This document shows, one piece after another, positions 33,647-41,671 of a stretch of 55,627 bases of DNA (its first letter is position 1; every line of letters begins with the position of its first letter). Source of the stretch: an uncultured Limosilactobacillus sp. (GTDB lineage Bacteria > Bacillota > Bacilli > Lactobacillales > Lactobacillaceae); the NCBI RefSeq assembly GCF_934202235.1, contig NZ_CAKPXS010000004.1, positions 1-55,627 on the forward strand, in the 5' to 3' direction. The notes under the pieces are model-generated. The model ran no database searches and was not told the DNA's origin. It saw only the letters and a list, made by a program, of their open reading frames with translations. A program made the position numbers and the translations under genes.

Positions 33647-34201
33647 CTAAACCGACTGGTTCCCGTTTGAAATGTTGTGGATCTGCTGTTTACAGAACTT
33701 AGCAACTTTATCCTTGGACACGTCATAATTGTGTTTCTGCCACCACATAAAGGCACCATTGATCGACCCGCCGATCATATACGACATCAATTCTGGCTGA
33801 TCAGATTGGGCAACGGTCTGCAGTACCAAGTCGTTATTTTCACGCTGGCTGCGGTGCAGAATCAGTTCACTCATAATCTGCAAAATTTCCGCATGAATCC
33901 CCGGTCGGTCCTTCGTCGCCACCAGGTGGTGAAATAATTCCCGGTGTTGGTCAACGTAATCCAAAATTGCGTCCACAATATCATCAGTCGTTTGCTGGTC
34001 GCTAATCAGCTTATTCAGCTGGCCATCAATCGTTTGGCCCAATAAGTCGTATTTGTCGTGAAAGTAACGATAAAAACTGCTCCGGTGCAGCATCGCTTCC
34101 CGACAAATCTGGTCAACCGTGATATGGTCAAATGGTCCTTGCTCCAGCAGTGAGATCATCGCGTTTTCAAAGTCCCGCACGGTACGGTTTACCCTTGTCA
34201 C
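33647..34201 (-). CDS. TetR/AcrR-family transcriptional regulator
   Basis: A 184-residue regulator with a TetR helix-turn-helix at about residues 15-50 (ISLLEQGPFDHITVDQICREAMLHRSSFYRYFHDKYDLL). The ligand-binding half ends in a C-terminal segment typical of the TetR_C_11/DhaS-like group common in lactobacilli. A GTG start at 34201 is chosen because GGGGGGAG lies directly upstream; the ATG at 34219 would have this site inside its coding part. A TATAAT at 34234-34239 can serve as -10. The dehydrogenase downstream is a plausible target. Confidence 0.85.
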   Translation of the reverse strand: MTRVNRTVRDFENAMISLLEQGPFDHITVDQICREAMLHRSSFYRYFHDKYDLLGQTIDGQLNKLISDQQTTDDIVDAILDYVDQHRELFHHLVATKDRPGIHAEILQIMSELILHRSQRENNDLVLQTVAQSDQPELMSYMIGGSINGAFMWWQKHNYDVSKDKVAKFCKQQIHNISNGNQSV

Positions 34202-34252
34202 TTGGCTCCCCCCTGTCATGTCCGATTACTACCATTATATTAGTTCAACCAA

Positions 34253-34287
34253 ACAAAAACCAGCCGCCGGACTAGCCAGCTGCTGGT
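34253..34287 (-). terminator. Intrinsic terminator after the membrane-protein gene
   Basis: On the minus strand ACCAGC and GCTGGT enclose an inner CTGG/CCGG pair, followed by TTTTTGTTTG. Confidence 0.7.
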
Positions 34288-34296
34288 GATCATTCC

Positions 34297-35118
34297 TTAG
34301 TGATTCTTTTGTCGGTCCCGATAAGCCACTTGTACCGCCAACTGATAGTCGCCATTCATCATGATGGTGGAACCATGACGACCCGGAATTTTATAAGGAC
34401 CACCCACAATCGTGACGTCAGCCAAGTACAGTTGGTACTTATCATGGGCTGTGTGAATGTCAGTTAATCCGACCTGGGTAATGTGACCCACTGCCAACCG
34501 TTCCATCTGGTTAACCCCGATACTGATTTCCATCCGGTGTTTCCCCTGGTCATGAATCAGCTCAAAGTAAGGTGGGACCTGGTTATCGTCGATGGCGTGA
34601 ACGGGTTGCCCTGTTTTTTGGTACTGCTCCACCACTTCTTTACCTGACATCCCGTTAAAGGTTGCCGTGATTAATTGCTCAGCTAACAGCCGGTGGACAA
34701 CCTTATTCAGGTTCCGTTGTTCCAGCGGATCCGCTTCAAAGTGAGCCGGAATTGTTTCCGTGTTGTGGTAGATCCCGTTAGACGCAGCTGGCCGCAGCTG
34801 GCCCACTGGGCGGCGGTCAACTTTGCCATCATCATCAACCACCAGTGGCCGAATGTATGGTGATAAGAAGTCAAACTTAGAGGTCCGTCCTAAGAAGAAA
34901 AAGACAATGTTAAGGTAGGCAAAGTACGTCACAAAAACCACGGCTAAACAATACAAGAAGCCTCGCAGCCAAACGTGGTTGGCTAAGAGCCGGGCGGTGA
35001 CATAAATGAGGTAGCCATCCCCTAAGAGGGCCACAATGGTATAAACCCGGTTCTTTAACCGGGTATTGATGTTAAAGTAGCTCAGCGATTGGTTAATTAA
35101 GTCCAAGAAACTAAACAA
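34297..35118 (-). CDS. Two-helix membrane protein of unknown function (DUF6681-like)
   Basis: A 273-residue protein. Two hydrophobic segments at about residues 25-47 and 50-76 are followed by a roughly 190-residue soluble part ending YQLAVQVAYRDRQKNH. It resembles a conserved lactobacillar family that I believe is DUF6681, but this rests on memory and no function is known. It begins with TTG (35118), 7 bases after GGGGGG. It starts 14 bases after the stop of the Asn/Ser-rich protein gene, so the two are probably cotranscribed and may act together in the envelope. Confidence 0.7.
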   Translation of the reverse strand: MFSFLDLINQSLSYFNINTRLKNRVYTIVALLGDGYLIYVTARLLANHVWLRGFLYCLAVVFVTYFAYLNIVFFFLGRTSKFDFLSPYIRPLVVDDDGKVDRRPVGQLRPAASNGIYHNTETIPAHFEADPLEQRNLNKVVHRLLAEQLITATFNGMSGKEVVEQYQKTGQPVHAIDDNQVPPYFELIHDQGKHRMEISIGVNQMERLAVGHITQVGLTDIHTAHDKYQLYLADVTIVGGPYKIPGRHGSTIMMNGDYQLAVQVAYRDRQKNH

Positions 35119-35132
35119 TTGTCAGCCCCCCT

Positions 35133-35543
35133 TTACTGCTGCGTGGTTCCCTGGTTATTGCCAGCAGTCGTTTGGTTATTATTGGTATTGTTATTTGTTT
35201 GGTTCCCGTTGGTTGTGTTGTTGGGATTGTTATTAGTGTTATGTTGCTTATTGTTAGTGGAACTTTCCTGCGTATCGTTTGTCTCTTGGTCGTTGGTTGC
35301 CTGTTGGTTGTTGTTGCGCTGGCTGGAGCTCGAAGATTGACTGTCATCGTCATTATTTTCTGATGAACTACTACTCCGAACTTCAGAGCTAGTCGTGGAC
35401 GACTCGTGTCGGGACACTGTCGATACCCGGGCCCCTTCGTTAGTATGGGTGGTCTTGTTGACCACGACGTTAGTTGCGCCGAGTGCCAGAACAATGGACA
35501 CGAGAGCAAACGGCGTCACGAACGGCGGCGTTTTTGATGCCAT
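35133..35543 (-). CDS. Small single-pass protein with Ser/Asn/Gln-rich low-complexity tail
   Basis: A 136-residue protein: one N-terminal hydrophobic segment (about residues 8-26) followed by over 100 residues of Ser, then Asn, Gln and Thr runs with no fold. No lipobox Cys and no LPxTG are seen, so an uncleaved membrane anchor with an extracellular disordered tail is the simplest reading. Such tails occur in wall-spanning linkers of lactobacilli. The start at 35543 is preferred because AAGGAG is 11 bases upstream; an in-frame GTG at 35555 lies too close. It precedes the membrane protein gene by 14 bases. Function unknown. Confidence 0.65.
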   Translation of the reverse strand: MASKTPPFVTPFALVSIVLALGATNVVVNKTTHTNEGARVSTVSRHESSTTSSEVRSSSSSENNDDDSQSSSSSQRNNNQQATNDQETNDTQESSTNNKQHNTNNNPNNTTNGNQTNNNTNNNQTTAGNNQGTTQQ

Positions 35544-35612
35544 AATTAGACACACTCCTTTTTACTGTCTACTAATCATACCGCAAAATGTTCCCACGAC
35601 AAGTTAAGTAAG

Positions 35613-36194
35613 TTATAAGTTCGTCTTCCGTTCACCAAAGGCAGCCAGCAAGTGGTTCAACCGACGCTCCGTCTTCGGCCAGTAGTCGTTAACCACCACG
35701 TAGGCTGTTTGACGCAACTCCGCGGGTAAGTTGACGTCCCGCTGGTTTTCCCGGCTTTTTAACCGCGACTTGATCGCGTGACGGCGGTCACCGCGGGCCT
35801 GAATCCGCTTGGCCAGGGCATCTAATACCGAGACCGTCAAGTAAATCACCACTGCCCGCTCGCCCAGCTGCTGCTTGTAGGTAACGGCCCCAATAGTATC
35901 GAGGACGATTACGTTATTGTGGCCGGTGTGCCAACCGGCAACCAGGCCTTCCATCGACGACCCATACTGGTGGTGGTCGTAGTTCACCTGTTCCAACAAT
36001 GTCAATTTGGCCATACTAGCAGGCGTTTCGAAATAGTAATCCACTCCGTCACGTTCGCCCGGCCGCGGTGCCCTCGTCGTGTGGGTGACCACCCGGTGCA
36101 GGCCAAAATGACGGCACAAGTAGTTGGCCACCGTCGTTTTGCCAACCCCTGCGGGACCGGTAATGACATAAACCCGTTCTTCTTGCCTTGTCAT
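35613..36194 (-). CDS. Guanylate-kinase-like P-loop protein
   Basis: A 193-residue protein with Walker A GPAGVGKTT at residues 13-21 and a GMP-kinase-like segment THTTRAPRPGERDGVDYYFET (about 38-58), the hallmark of guanylate kinases (TTRxxRxGExxGxxYxF). It deviates downstream, with a Tyr/Trp-rich C-terminus and an ARGDRRHAIKSR region. The essential gmk is usually elsewhere, so this is likely a paralogue of unknown substrate. It starts one base after the stop of the Nudix gene, so translation is coupled. It may process nucleotides with it. Confidence 0.75.
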   Translation of the reverse strand: MTRQEERVYVITGPAGVGKTTVANYLCRHFGLHRVVTHTTRAPRPGERDGVDYYFETPASMAKLTLLEQVNYDHHQYGSSMEGLVAGWHTGHNNVIVLDTIGAVTYKQQLGERAVVIYLTVSVLDALAKRIQARGDRRHAIKSRLKSRENQRDVNLPAELRQTAYVVVNDYWPKTERRLNHLLAAFGERKTNL

Positions 36195-36195
36195 C

Positions 36196-36612
36196 TTACT
36201 TCGTCAAGTGCGCGTTAGCCTGGTCAAGCAGCTGCTTCAAATTATCGTAGGTCAGTCGCTGTCGCGCCGCTTCGTAAGTGAACCAGCCAGCGTTTTTAAT
36301 TTCTTCTACCTGTAATTGGAGCTGATGTTGGGCAGTCACTTCCGCCAAGTAAAGTGTCATTTCCTTGTAATTGCCATTTGGCAGGTCATAACCTGTTTTG
36401 ACCGCAAAACTAGTGTCGATCGGCAGTTCAAGGCTAGTCTCTTCCCGAATTTCGCGTTGAGCCGTTTGAACTAAGCTTTCGCCAGCCTCAACGTGCCCTT
36501 TAGGGAACCCCCAAAAGTGTCCTTTGTTCTGACTTTCCAATAATAAGTACTCTAACTGGTGCTGTTGATTGTAGCGGTAAACAACCGCGCCACTGGTAAT
36601 TTCAGTTGCCAT
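36196..36612 (-). CDS. Nudix hydrolase (diadenosine-tetraphosphatase-like)
   Basis: A 138-residue Nudix protein. The Nudix box G-x5-E-x7-REUxEE-x-x-U is complete in GHVEAGESLVQTAQREIREE and the next residues (SLEL). The WGFPKGH lead-in is typical of Ap4A-type enzymes. The start at 36612 gives MATEITSGAVVYR with GGGGAGGA 8 bases upstream; the longer frame from 36648 is not supported. The gene is followed after one base by the guanylate-kinase-like gene. Substrates are unknown; house-cleaning of dinucleotides or oxidised nucleotides is plausible. Confidence 0.87.
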   Translation of the reverse strand: MATEITSGAVVYRYNQQHQLEYLLLESQNKGHFWGFPKGHVEAGESLVQTAQREIREETSLELPIDTSFAVKTGYDLPNGNYKEMTLYLAEVTAQHQLQLQVEEIKNAGWFTYEAARQRLTYDNLKQLLDQANAHLTK

Positions 36613-36716
36613 CGAAAAGATTCCTCCCCGTTTTTTAATTTTTCTCATTGACTTCTAATCGTTTGCCCCATAAGATGGACGTTAACCAATATAGTATAAC
36701 AAAGGTGGTTGACTAA

Positions 36717-38108
36717 ATGAGTGGAAATATTTTTCGAAAAGAGAGCCTCGACCGTTATCTTGGTGCGGACAAAAAATTTGTTAAGTCCCTGACAGCCTTC
36801 GACCTCGTTGCAATGGGTGTCGGTGCCGTGATTGGGACGGGGATTTTTATCTTGCCCGGGACAGTAGCGGCCAAAACCGCCGGCCCGGGGGTCACGCTCT
36901 CCTTCCTCCTGTCGGCCATCGTCTGTGCCCTCTCGGCGATGTGCTATGCCGAGTTCTCGTCGGCACTACCAGTTGCCGGCAGTGCCTATTCGTATGGTAA
37001 CGTCGTCTTTGGTGAAATTTTCGGCTGGATCCTTGGCTGGGCGCTGATCCTCGAATATATGCTGGCCGTCGCCTCCGTGTCGACTGGCTGGGCGGCCTAT
37101 TTTCAGTCACTCCTGCAAGGGTTCGGGATCAATATCCCCAAAGCCATTTCCGGTCCCTTCGACCCGGCGCACGGCACGTACATCAACTTGGTGGCCGTCC
37201 TGATCGTCCTGGTTGTCGTAGCACTGCTCTCCCATGGAATGCAGACTTCCATGCGAATTAACAACATCGCCGTTGTCTTAAAGATTGCCATTATCCTTCT
37301 CTTCTTAGGAGTCGGGATCTTCTTTATTAAACCGACGAATTACCACCCGTTCATGCCTTACCACCTTCACGGGGTCTTCCGCGGTGCTACCGTGGTCTTC
37401 TTCGCTTACCTCGGTTTCGATGCCGTTTCTAGTTCTGCTGCCGAAGTTAAGAACCCGTCACGCAATATGCCGCTGGGAATCATTGGTACCCTGATCATCG
37501 CGACAATCCTCTACATGGGTGTCTCAGTCGTCTTAACCGGGATGGTCCCCTACACTAAACTAGACGTTGCCAACCCCGTTTCCTTTGCGCTCCAGGTGGT
37601 GCACCAGGACTGGATGGCTGGCCTCTTATCGATTGGGGCACTGATCGGAATGTTCACAATGATGGTCACAATGACCTACTCTAGTTCCCGGCTCGTCTAC
37701 TCTGTCGGTCGTGACGGTCTGCTGCCCTTGCAGCTTAGCAAGCTGGATAAGAATGGGCTACCACAGCATGCCATTTGGGTTGTTGGACTGATTATTGCCA
37801 TCCTCGGTGGTCTAGTGTCACTCGACCAGCTTACCAACCTGGTCAATATCGGGACGTTGCTGGCCTTCACCTTTGTTTCCTTTGGGATTATTCCACTACG
37901 CAAACGCCATGACATTGGGAACAAGGGTGGGTTCAAAGTACCTCTCTACCCCGTCTTGCCGATCATTTCCGGCCTAGCCTGCTTGTGGATGATGACCCTC
38001 TTGTCTAAGGAAACCTATCTCGGTGCCGGCATTTGGTTTGGCTTCGGACTCTTAATCTATGCCTTTTACGGTTACCGCCACAGTAAACTGAACCAGGATC
38101 GTAACTAA
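36717..38108 (+). CDS. APC-superfamily amino acid permease (cationic amino acid transporter-like)
   Basis: A 463-residue transporter with about 12 transmembrane segments. The conserved TM1 motif is GVGAVIGTGIFILPG, and the consensus FFAYLGFDAVSSSAAEVKNPSRNMP before TM7 is typical of the YfnA/CAT branch. Transport of amino acids by proton symport or exchange is expected; specificity is unknown. No partner gene is obvious. A weak hairpin terminator follows at 38126-38156, before pepX. Confidence 0.9.
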   Translation: MSGNIFRKESLDRYLGADKKFVKSLTAFDLVAMGVGAVIGTGIFILPGTVAAKTAGPGVTLSFLLSAIVCALSAMCYAEFSSALPVAGSAYSYGNVVFGEIFGWILGWALILEYMLAVASVSTGWAAYFQSLLQGFGINIPKAISGPFDPAHGTYINLVAVLIVLVVVALLSHGMQTSMRINNIAVVLKIAIILLFLGVGIFFIKPTNYHPFMPYHLHGVFRGATVVFFAYLGFDAVSSSAAEVKNPSRNMPLGIIGTLIIATILYMGVSVVLTGMVPYTKLDVANPVSFALQVVHQDWMAGLLSIGALIGMFTMMVTMTYSSSRLVYSVGRDGLLPLQLSKLDKNGLPQHAIWVVGLIIAILGGLVSLDQLTNLVNIGTLLAFTFVSFGIIPLRKRHDIGNKGGFKVPLYPVLPIISGLACLWMMTLLSKETYLGAGIWFGFGLLIYAFYGYRHSKLNQDRN

Positions 38109-38125
38109 GTTAATCACTGCCCTTT

Positions 38126-38156
38126 CCCTGCTGCCACCCGGTTGCGGGGATTTTTC
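38126..38156 (+). terminator. Weak intrinsic terminator after the permease
   Basis: CCCTGC and GCGGGG form a short stem around an approximately 12-base loop, followed by ATTTTT. Confidence 0.5.
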
Positions 38157-38211
38157 ATTTTAAATGGTAAAATAAAGATATCCACATAAACGAAAGGAAC
38201 GGGTTTCTACC

Positions 38212-40617
38212 ATGATTGACAACCAATTTAGTATTGTCGACGTTACATTAAAGCAGGAGATTGCCGAACTCACCGCCCTGCGATTACTTGAAGATGGCAA
38301 TATCAGCCTCGCCCCGGTTGACCTCTTTGCCAAATTGTTGACCAAAACGATGACTAACGGTCAGGACCAGGCCACCATTACTTATAACCTCCACCAGTTG
38401 CTGGCCACTCCGGATGACGACCTGGCGGATTGGCTGGCTGCTGGTCAGCCGTTAACTGACGAGGTCTTTTACCTGGTGGTTCTCCAGCTCTTGCAGTTCG
38501 CGCCTGCCCTCGATTTTCAATTGGCCGCACCTTTGGAAGCCGTTAAAAAGATTCACCTCCCCCACAAGTTCCACCAGGAATGGACCAGTGAAGATATCAT
38601 CGACGCCTGGTATCGCTTAATGGTGACCCGGAACAAGAATGGTCAAAACTACCTTGACTACCTAACTAGCCAGGGGTTGTTTGCCTGGACCTACAACCTA
38701 CCCGCCCAGAAAAAGCCATTATGGTTCAACGGTAAGGCGGTCGCCTGCTTTGACCCCGCCAAGCTAATTCGTGAAGTTGTTTATATCGAAACTGACCTCG
38801 ACACCGATGCCGACGGTTACGCCGACTTAGTGAAAGCCGAAATCATCCGTCCCGCAGATACTAATGACGGCTTAAAGGTGCCGGCAGTCTTTACCGCCAG
38901 TCCGTATAATCAGGGAACCAACGACCAGTGGGGCGAAAAGATTACCCACGACGTCAATCAGCCGCTGGCTACCAAAAAAACTGGTCGCGTCAAGTCACCA
39001 GCAGAGGTGACCTTCTCTGCTCCCCGTTACCACCAGCAGGTCACCGGCCAGGCAACAAAAGCAACGCAGAGCTTTAGCGAAACTAGTTCCTACACCCTCA
39101 ATGATTATCTCGCTGTCCGCGGCTACGCCATCGTTTACGCTGCCGGTATTGGGACCAAGGATTCTGATGGTTTGCAGACGTGTGGTTCACCGGAACAGAC
39201 CGACTCAATGAAGGCGGTTGTTGAATGGCTCCATGGTGACCGGAAGGCCTTTACCGACCGCACCAGTGGGATTGAAATCCACGCTTGGTGGTGCAATGGT
39301 AACGTCGCGATGACCGGTCGATCCTACTTAGGAACCCTGGCAACGGCTGTCGCCACCACCGGCGTTGCTGGCCTGAAGGCGATCGTTAGTGAAGCGGCAA
39401 TCTCCAGCTGGTACGACTACTACCGCGAAGGCGGCCTCGTCATGGCTCCCGGTGGTTTCCAGGGAGAAGATGCCGATGTCCTCGCTGCCGAAACGTTTAG
39501 CCGCACTAAGAACCCGGCTGACTACCGGCGCATTGAGGAAACTAACCGCGACTACTTAGCAAAGATGACTGCAGCCCAGGACCGGCAAACCGGTAATTAC
39601 AACCAGTTTTGGATGGCGCGCAACTACCGGCGTCACTTTGATAACATCCGGGCTGACGTAATGATGGTCCACGGTCTCAACGACTGGAACGTCAAGCCGG
39701 TCAACGTTAAACGGCTGTATGATGCCGTCCAGGGGCTACCTGTCGCTAGTCACCTAATTTTGCACCAGGGACAGCATATTTACATCAACGCTTTCCGGTC
39801 GCTTGACTTTTCCGAGATGATCAACCTCTGGTTTGCCAATAAACTCTGGGGGCTGGATAACAACGCTGACTTAGCCATTCCCCACGTTCTGGTCCAGGAT
39901 AATGCCCGACCTGAAACCTGGCATGCTCACCATAACTGGAGTACCGGCAATAAGCGGACCCACTACCTTAGTAATAAAGTCCTGTCGACCAGTGACGTTG
40001 GTCAACAGCGCCTGGCTACTTTTAACGACCGTCAGGATGAGGAGACCTTTAAAAAGTGGTGTCAGCAACCATCACGGTGGCAGACAGCAATGCTGGCTGA
40101 GGACAATGACTTCAGCCTTCGTCTCCTGACCGAACCAGCGAGTGATGAGTGGCTCTTACGGGGCACCCCACAGGTGAACTTACGGGTCGCCGTCGATGCC
40201 GACCACGGGATGATTGCCGCGCAGTTAGTCGACTTTGGTGCTGCCCGACGGTTAACCACTAGCCCCCAGTTAATCAATAAGGGCGGCTTGTCGCTTGGCT
40301 ATCACTGGAAGTATGACGATTTACGAGAGTTCAAGCTCGCCAAGCAAGTAACACCGTTTAAGGTTATTTCTTACGGCCACATTAACCTGCAAAACGTTAA
40401 GGGGGCCGGGACAGTCAACCGTCTGCGAGCCAACCACTTTGAAAATGTCCGCCTGCTCCTGCAGCCAATCTTCCACCACCTCCTGGCTGGTCACCAACTG
40501 GGCTTGGTTATCTTCAGTACGGACTTCGGAATGACTCTGCGTGGTAACGAAGACCTCACCTACCAGGTTGACCTCGGCCGTAGTTCACTGATCATCCCTG
40601 ACATGACGACTCTTTAA
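38212..40617 (+). CDS. pepX: Xaa-Pro dipeptidyl-peptidase PepX
   Basis: An 801-residue cytosolic S15 serine peptidase that removes X-Pro dipeptides from peptide N-termini, central to use of proline-rich peptides by lactic acid bacteria. It has an N-terminal dimerisation domain, a catalytic domain with nucleophile Ser371 in GRSYLG, Asp491 in MVHGLNDWNV, and His522 in HQGQHIY; the last ~200 residues are the jelly-roll domain. All triad members are intact. AAAGGA precedes the ATG. It is followed by proline iminopeptidase. Confidence 0.95.
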   Translation: MIDNQFSIVDVTLKQEIAELTALRLLEDGNISLAPVDLFAKLLTKTMTNGQDQATITYNLHQLLATPDDDLADWLAAGQPLTDEVFYLVVLQLLQFAPALDFQLAAPLEAVKKIHLPHKFHQEWTSEDIIDAWYRLMVTRNKNGQNYLDYLTSQGLFAWTYNLPAQKKPLWFNGKAVACFDPAKLIREVVYIETDLDTDADGYADLVKAEIIRPADTNDGLKVPAVFTASPYNQGTNDQWGEKITHDVNQPLATKKTGRVKSPAEVTFSAPRYHQQVTGQATKATQSFSETSSYTLNDYLAVRGYAIVYAAGIGTKDSDGLQTCGSPEQTDSMKAVVEWLHGDRKAFTDRTSGIEIHAWWCNGNVAMTGRSYLGTLATAVATTGVAGLKAIVSEAAISSWYDYYREGGLVMAPGGFQGEDADVLAAETFSRTKNPADYRRIEETNRDYLAKMTAAQDRQTGNYNQFWMARNYRRHFDNIRADVMMVHGLNDWNVKPVNVKRLYDAVQGLPVASHLILHQGQHIYINAFRSLDFSEMINLWFANKLWGLDNNADLAIPHVLVQDNARPETWHAHHNWSTGNKRTHYLSNKVLSTSDVGQQRLATFNDRQDEETFKKWCQQPSRWQTAMLAEDNDFSLRLLTEPASDEWLLRGTPQVNLRVAVDADHGMIAAQLVDFGAARRLTTSPQLINKGGLSLGYHWKYDDLREFKLAKQVTPFKVISYGHINLQNVKGAGTVNRLRANHFENVRLLLQPIFHHLLAGHQLGLVIFSTDFGMTLRGNEDLTYQVDLGRSSLIIPDMTTL

Positions 40618-40623
40618 TTGTTC

Positions 40624-40652
40624 TTGGACGATAATGAGAAAAGCGTTAGAAT
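40624..40652 (+). promoter_or_regulatory. Promoter of the proline iminopeptidase gene
   Basis: TTGGAC (40624-40629) and TAGAAT (40647-40652) are 17 bases apart in the pepX-pip gap. Confidence 0.6.
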
Positions 40653-40689
40653 ATTAATATCACTGAACTAAGCATACGGAGGGATTTTG

Positions 40690-41601
40690 ATGAAAAAAGG
40701 AACCACCATTATTACGCTGCACAATGGCTACCACCTCTGGACCAACACCCAGGGTGAGGGTAATATTCACCTGCTCTGCCTCCACGGCGGCCCGGGTGCG
40801 AACCACGAATACTGGGAAGACACCGCGACCCAACTGGCTAAGCAAGGATTAAACGTTCAGGTCCACATGTACGACCAACTAGGCTCCCTGTACTCCGATA
40901 CTCCTGACTTTACCGACCCGGCAGTTCGCGACGAGGTCTTGACTTATGACTACTTCTTAAACGAAGTCGAAGAAGTCCGGCAAAAGTTAGGGATTGACCA
41001 CTTCTACTTAATGGGGCAAAGCTGGGGCGGCCTGCTCGTTCAACTCTATGCCGAAAAGTTTGGTCAACACCTCAAAGGGGCGATTATTTCCGGGATGGTT
41101 GACGACATTGACGACTACGTCAAAAGTATTAACCACATTCGTGAAACAGTCCTGTCAGCTGACGACGTGGCCTTTATGAAGGAATGCGAGGCTAAGAACG
41201 ACTACCACAACGACCGTTACCAGAAGTGTGTTGATGTCCTCAACAAGGGTTACATCGACCGCCGTCAGCCAAGTAAGCTTGAACACTTGCAGGACTTGAC
41301 CGACCCGACGATCTACAACACCTTCCAGGGCGACAACGAATTCGTTATTACTGGTAAATTGGCTAGCTGGCACTTCCGTGACCACCTGAAGAACATCACC
41401 ATGCCAACATTAATCACTTACGGTGGCCACGAGTCAATGCCAATTCCGACTGGTAAGAAGATGGCCGAACTGATCCCGCACGCCCGCTTCGTAACGACGC
41501 CGGGAGCTGGACACCACCAGATGACCGACAACCCAGGAGTCTTTTACAAGCACGTGGCCGACTTCATTCAGGAAGTCGAAGACGGACGTTTCAACGCCTA
41601 A
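40690..41601 (+). CDS. pip: Proline iminopeptidase
   Basis: A 303-residue alpha/beta hydrolase of peptidase family S33 that frees N-terminal proline. Oxyanion-hole HGGPG is at residues 32-36, nucleophile Ser111 in GQSWGG, and the catalytic His is in PGAGHHQM near residue 277. Length is typical. The ATG at 40690 is preferred over an in-frame TTG one codon upstream, given GGAGGG 6 bases before. With pepX just upstream it forms a proline-peptide degradation pair. Confidence 0.9.
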   Translation: MKKGTTIITLHNGYHLWTNTQGEGNIHLLCLHGGPGANHEYWEDTATQLAKQGLNVQVHMYDQLGSLYSDTPDFTDPAVRDEVLTYDYFLNEVEEVRQKLGIDHFYLMGQSWGGLLVQLYAEKFGQHLKGAIISGMVDDIDDYVKSINHIRETVLSADDVAFMKECEAKNDYHNDRYQKCVDVLNKGYIDRRQPSKLEHLQDLTDPTIYNTFQGDNEFVITGKLASWHFRDHLKNITMPTLITYGGHESMPIPTGKKMAELIPHARFVTTPGAGHHQMTDNPGVFYKHVADFIQEVEDGRFNA

Positions 41602-41620
41602 TGAGGCACTATAACATTGA

Positions 41621-41658
41621 AAAGGACGGCAACGCTCACAAACGTTGTCGCCCTTTTT
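41621..41658. terminator. Bidirectional terminator after pip and the minus-strand permease
   Basis: An approximately 13-base stem (AAGG-CGGCAACG with CGTTGTCG-CCTT, one internal mismatch) with an 8-base loop and TTTTT. Confidence 0.85.
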
Positions 41659-41671
41659 ATTTGCTGGTGAA

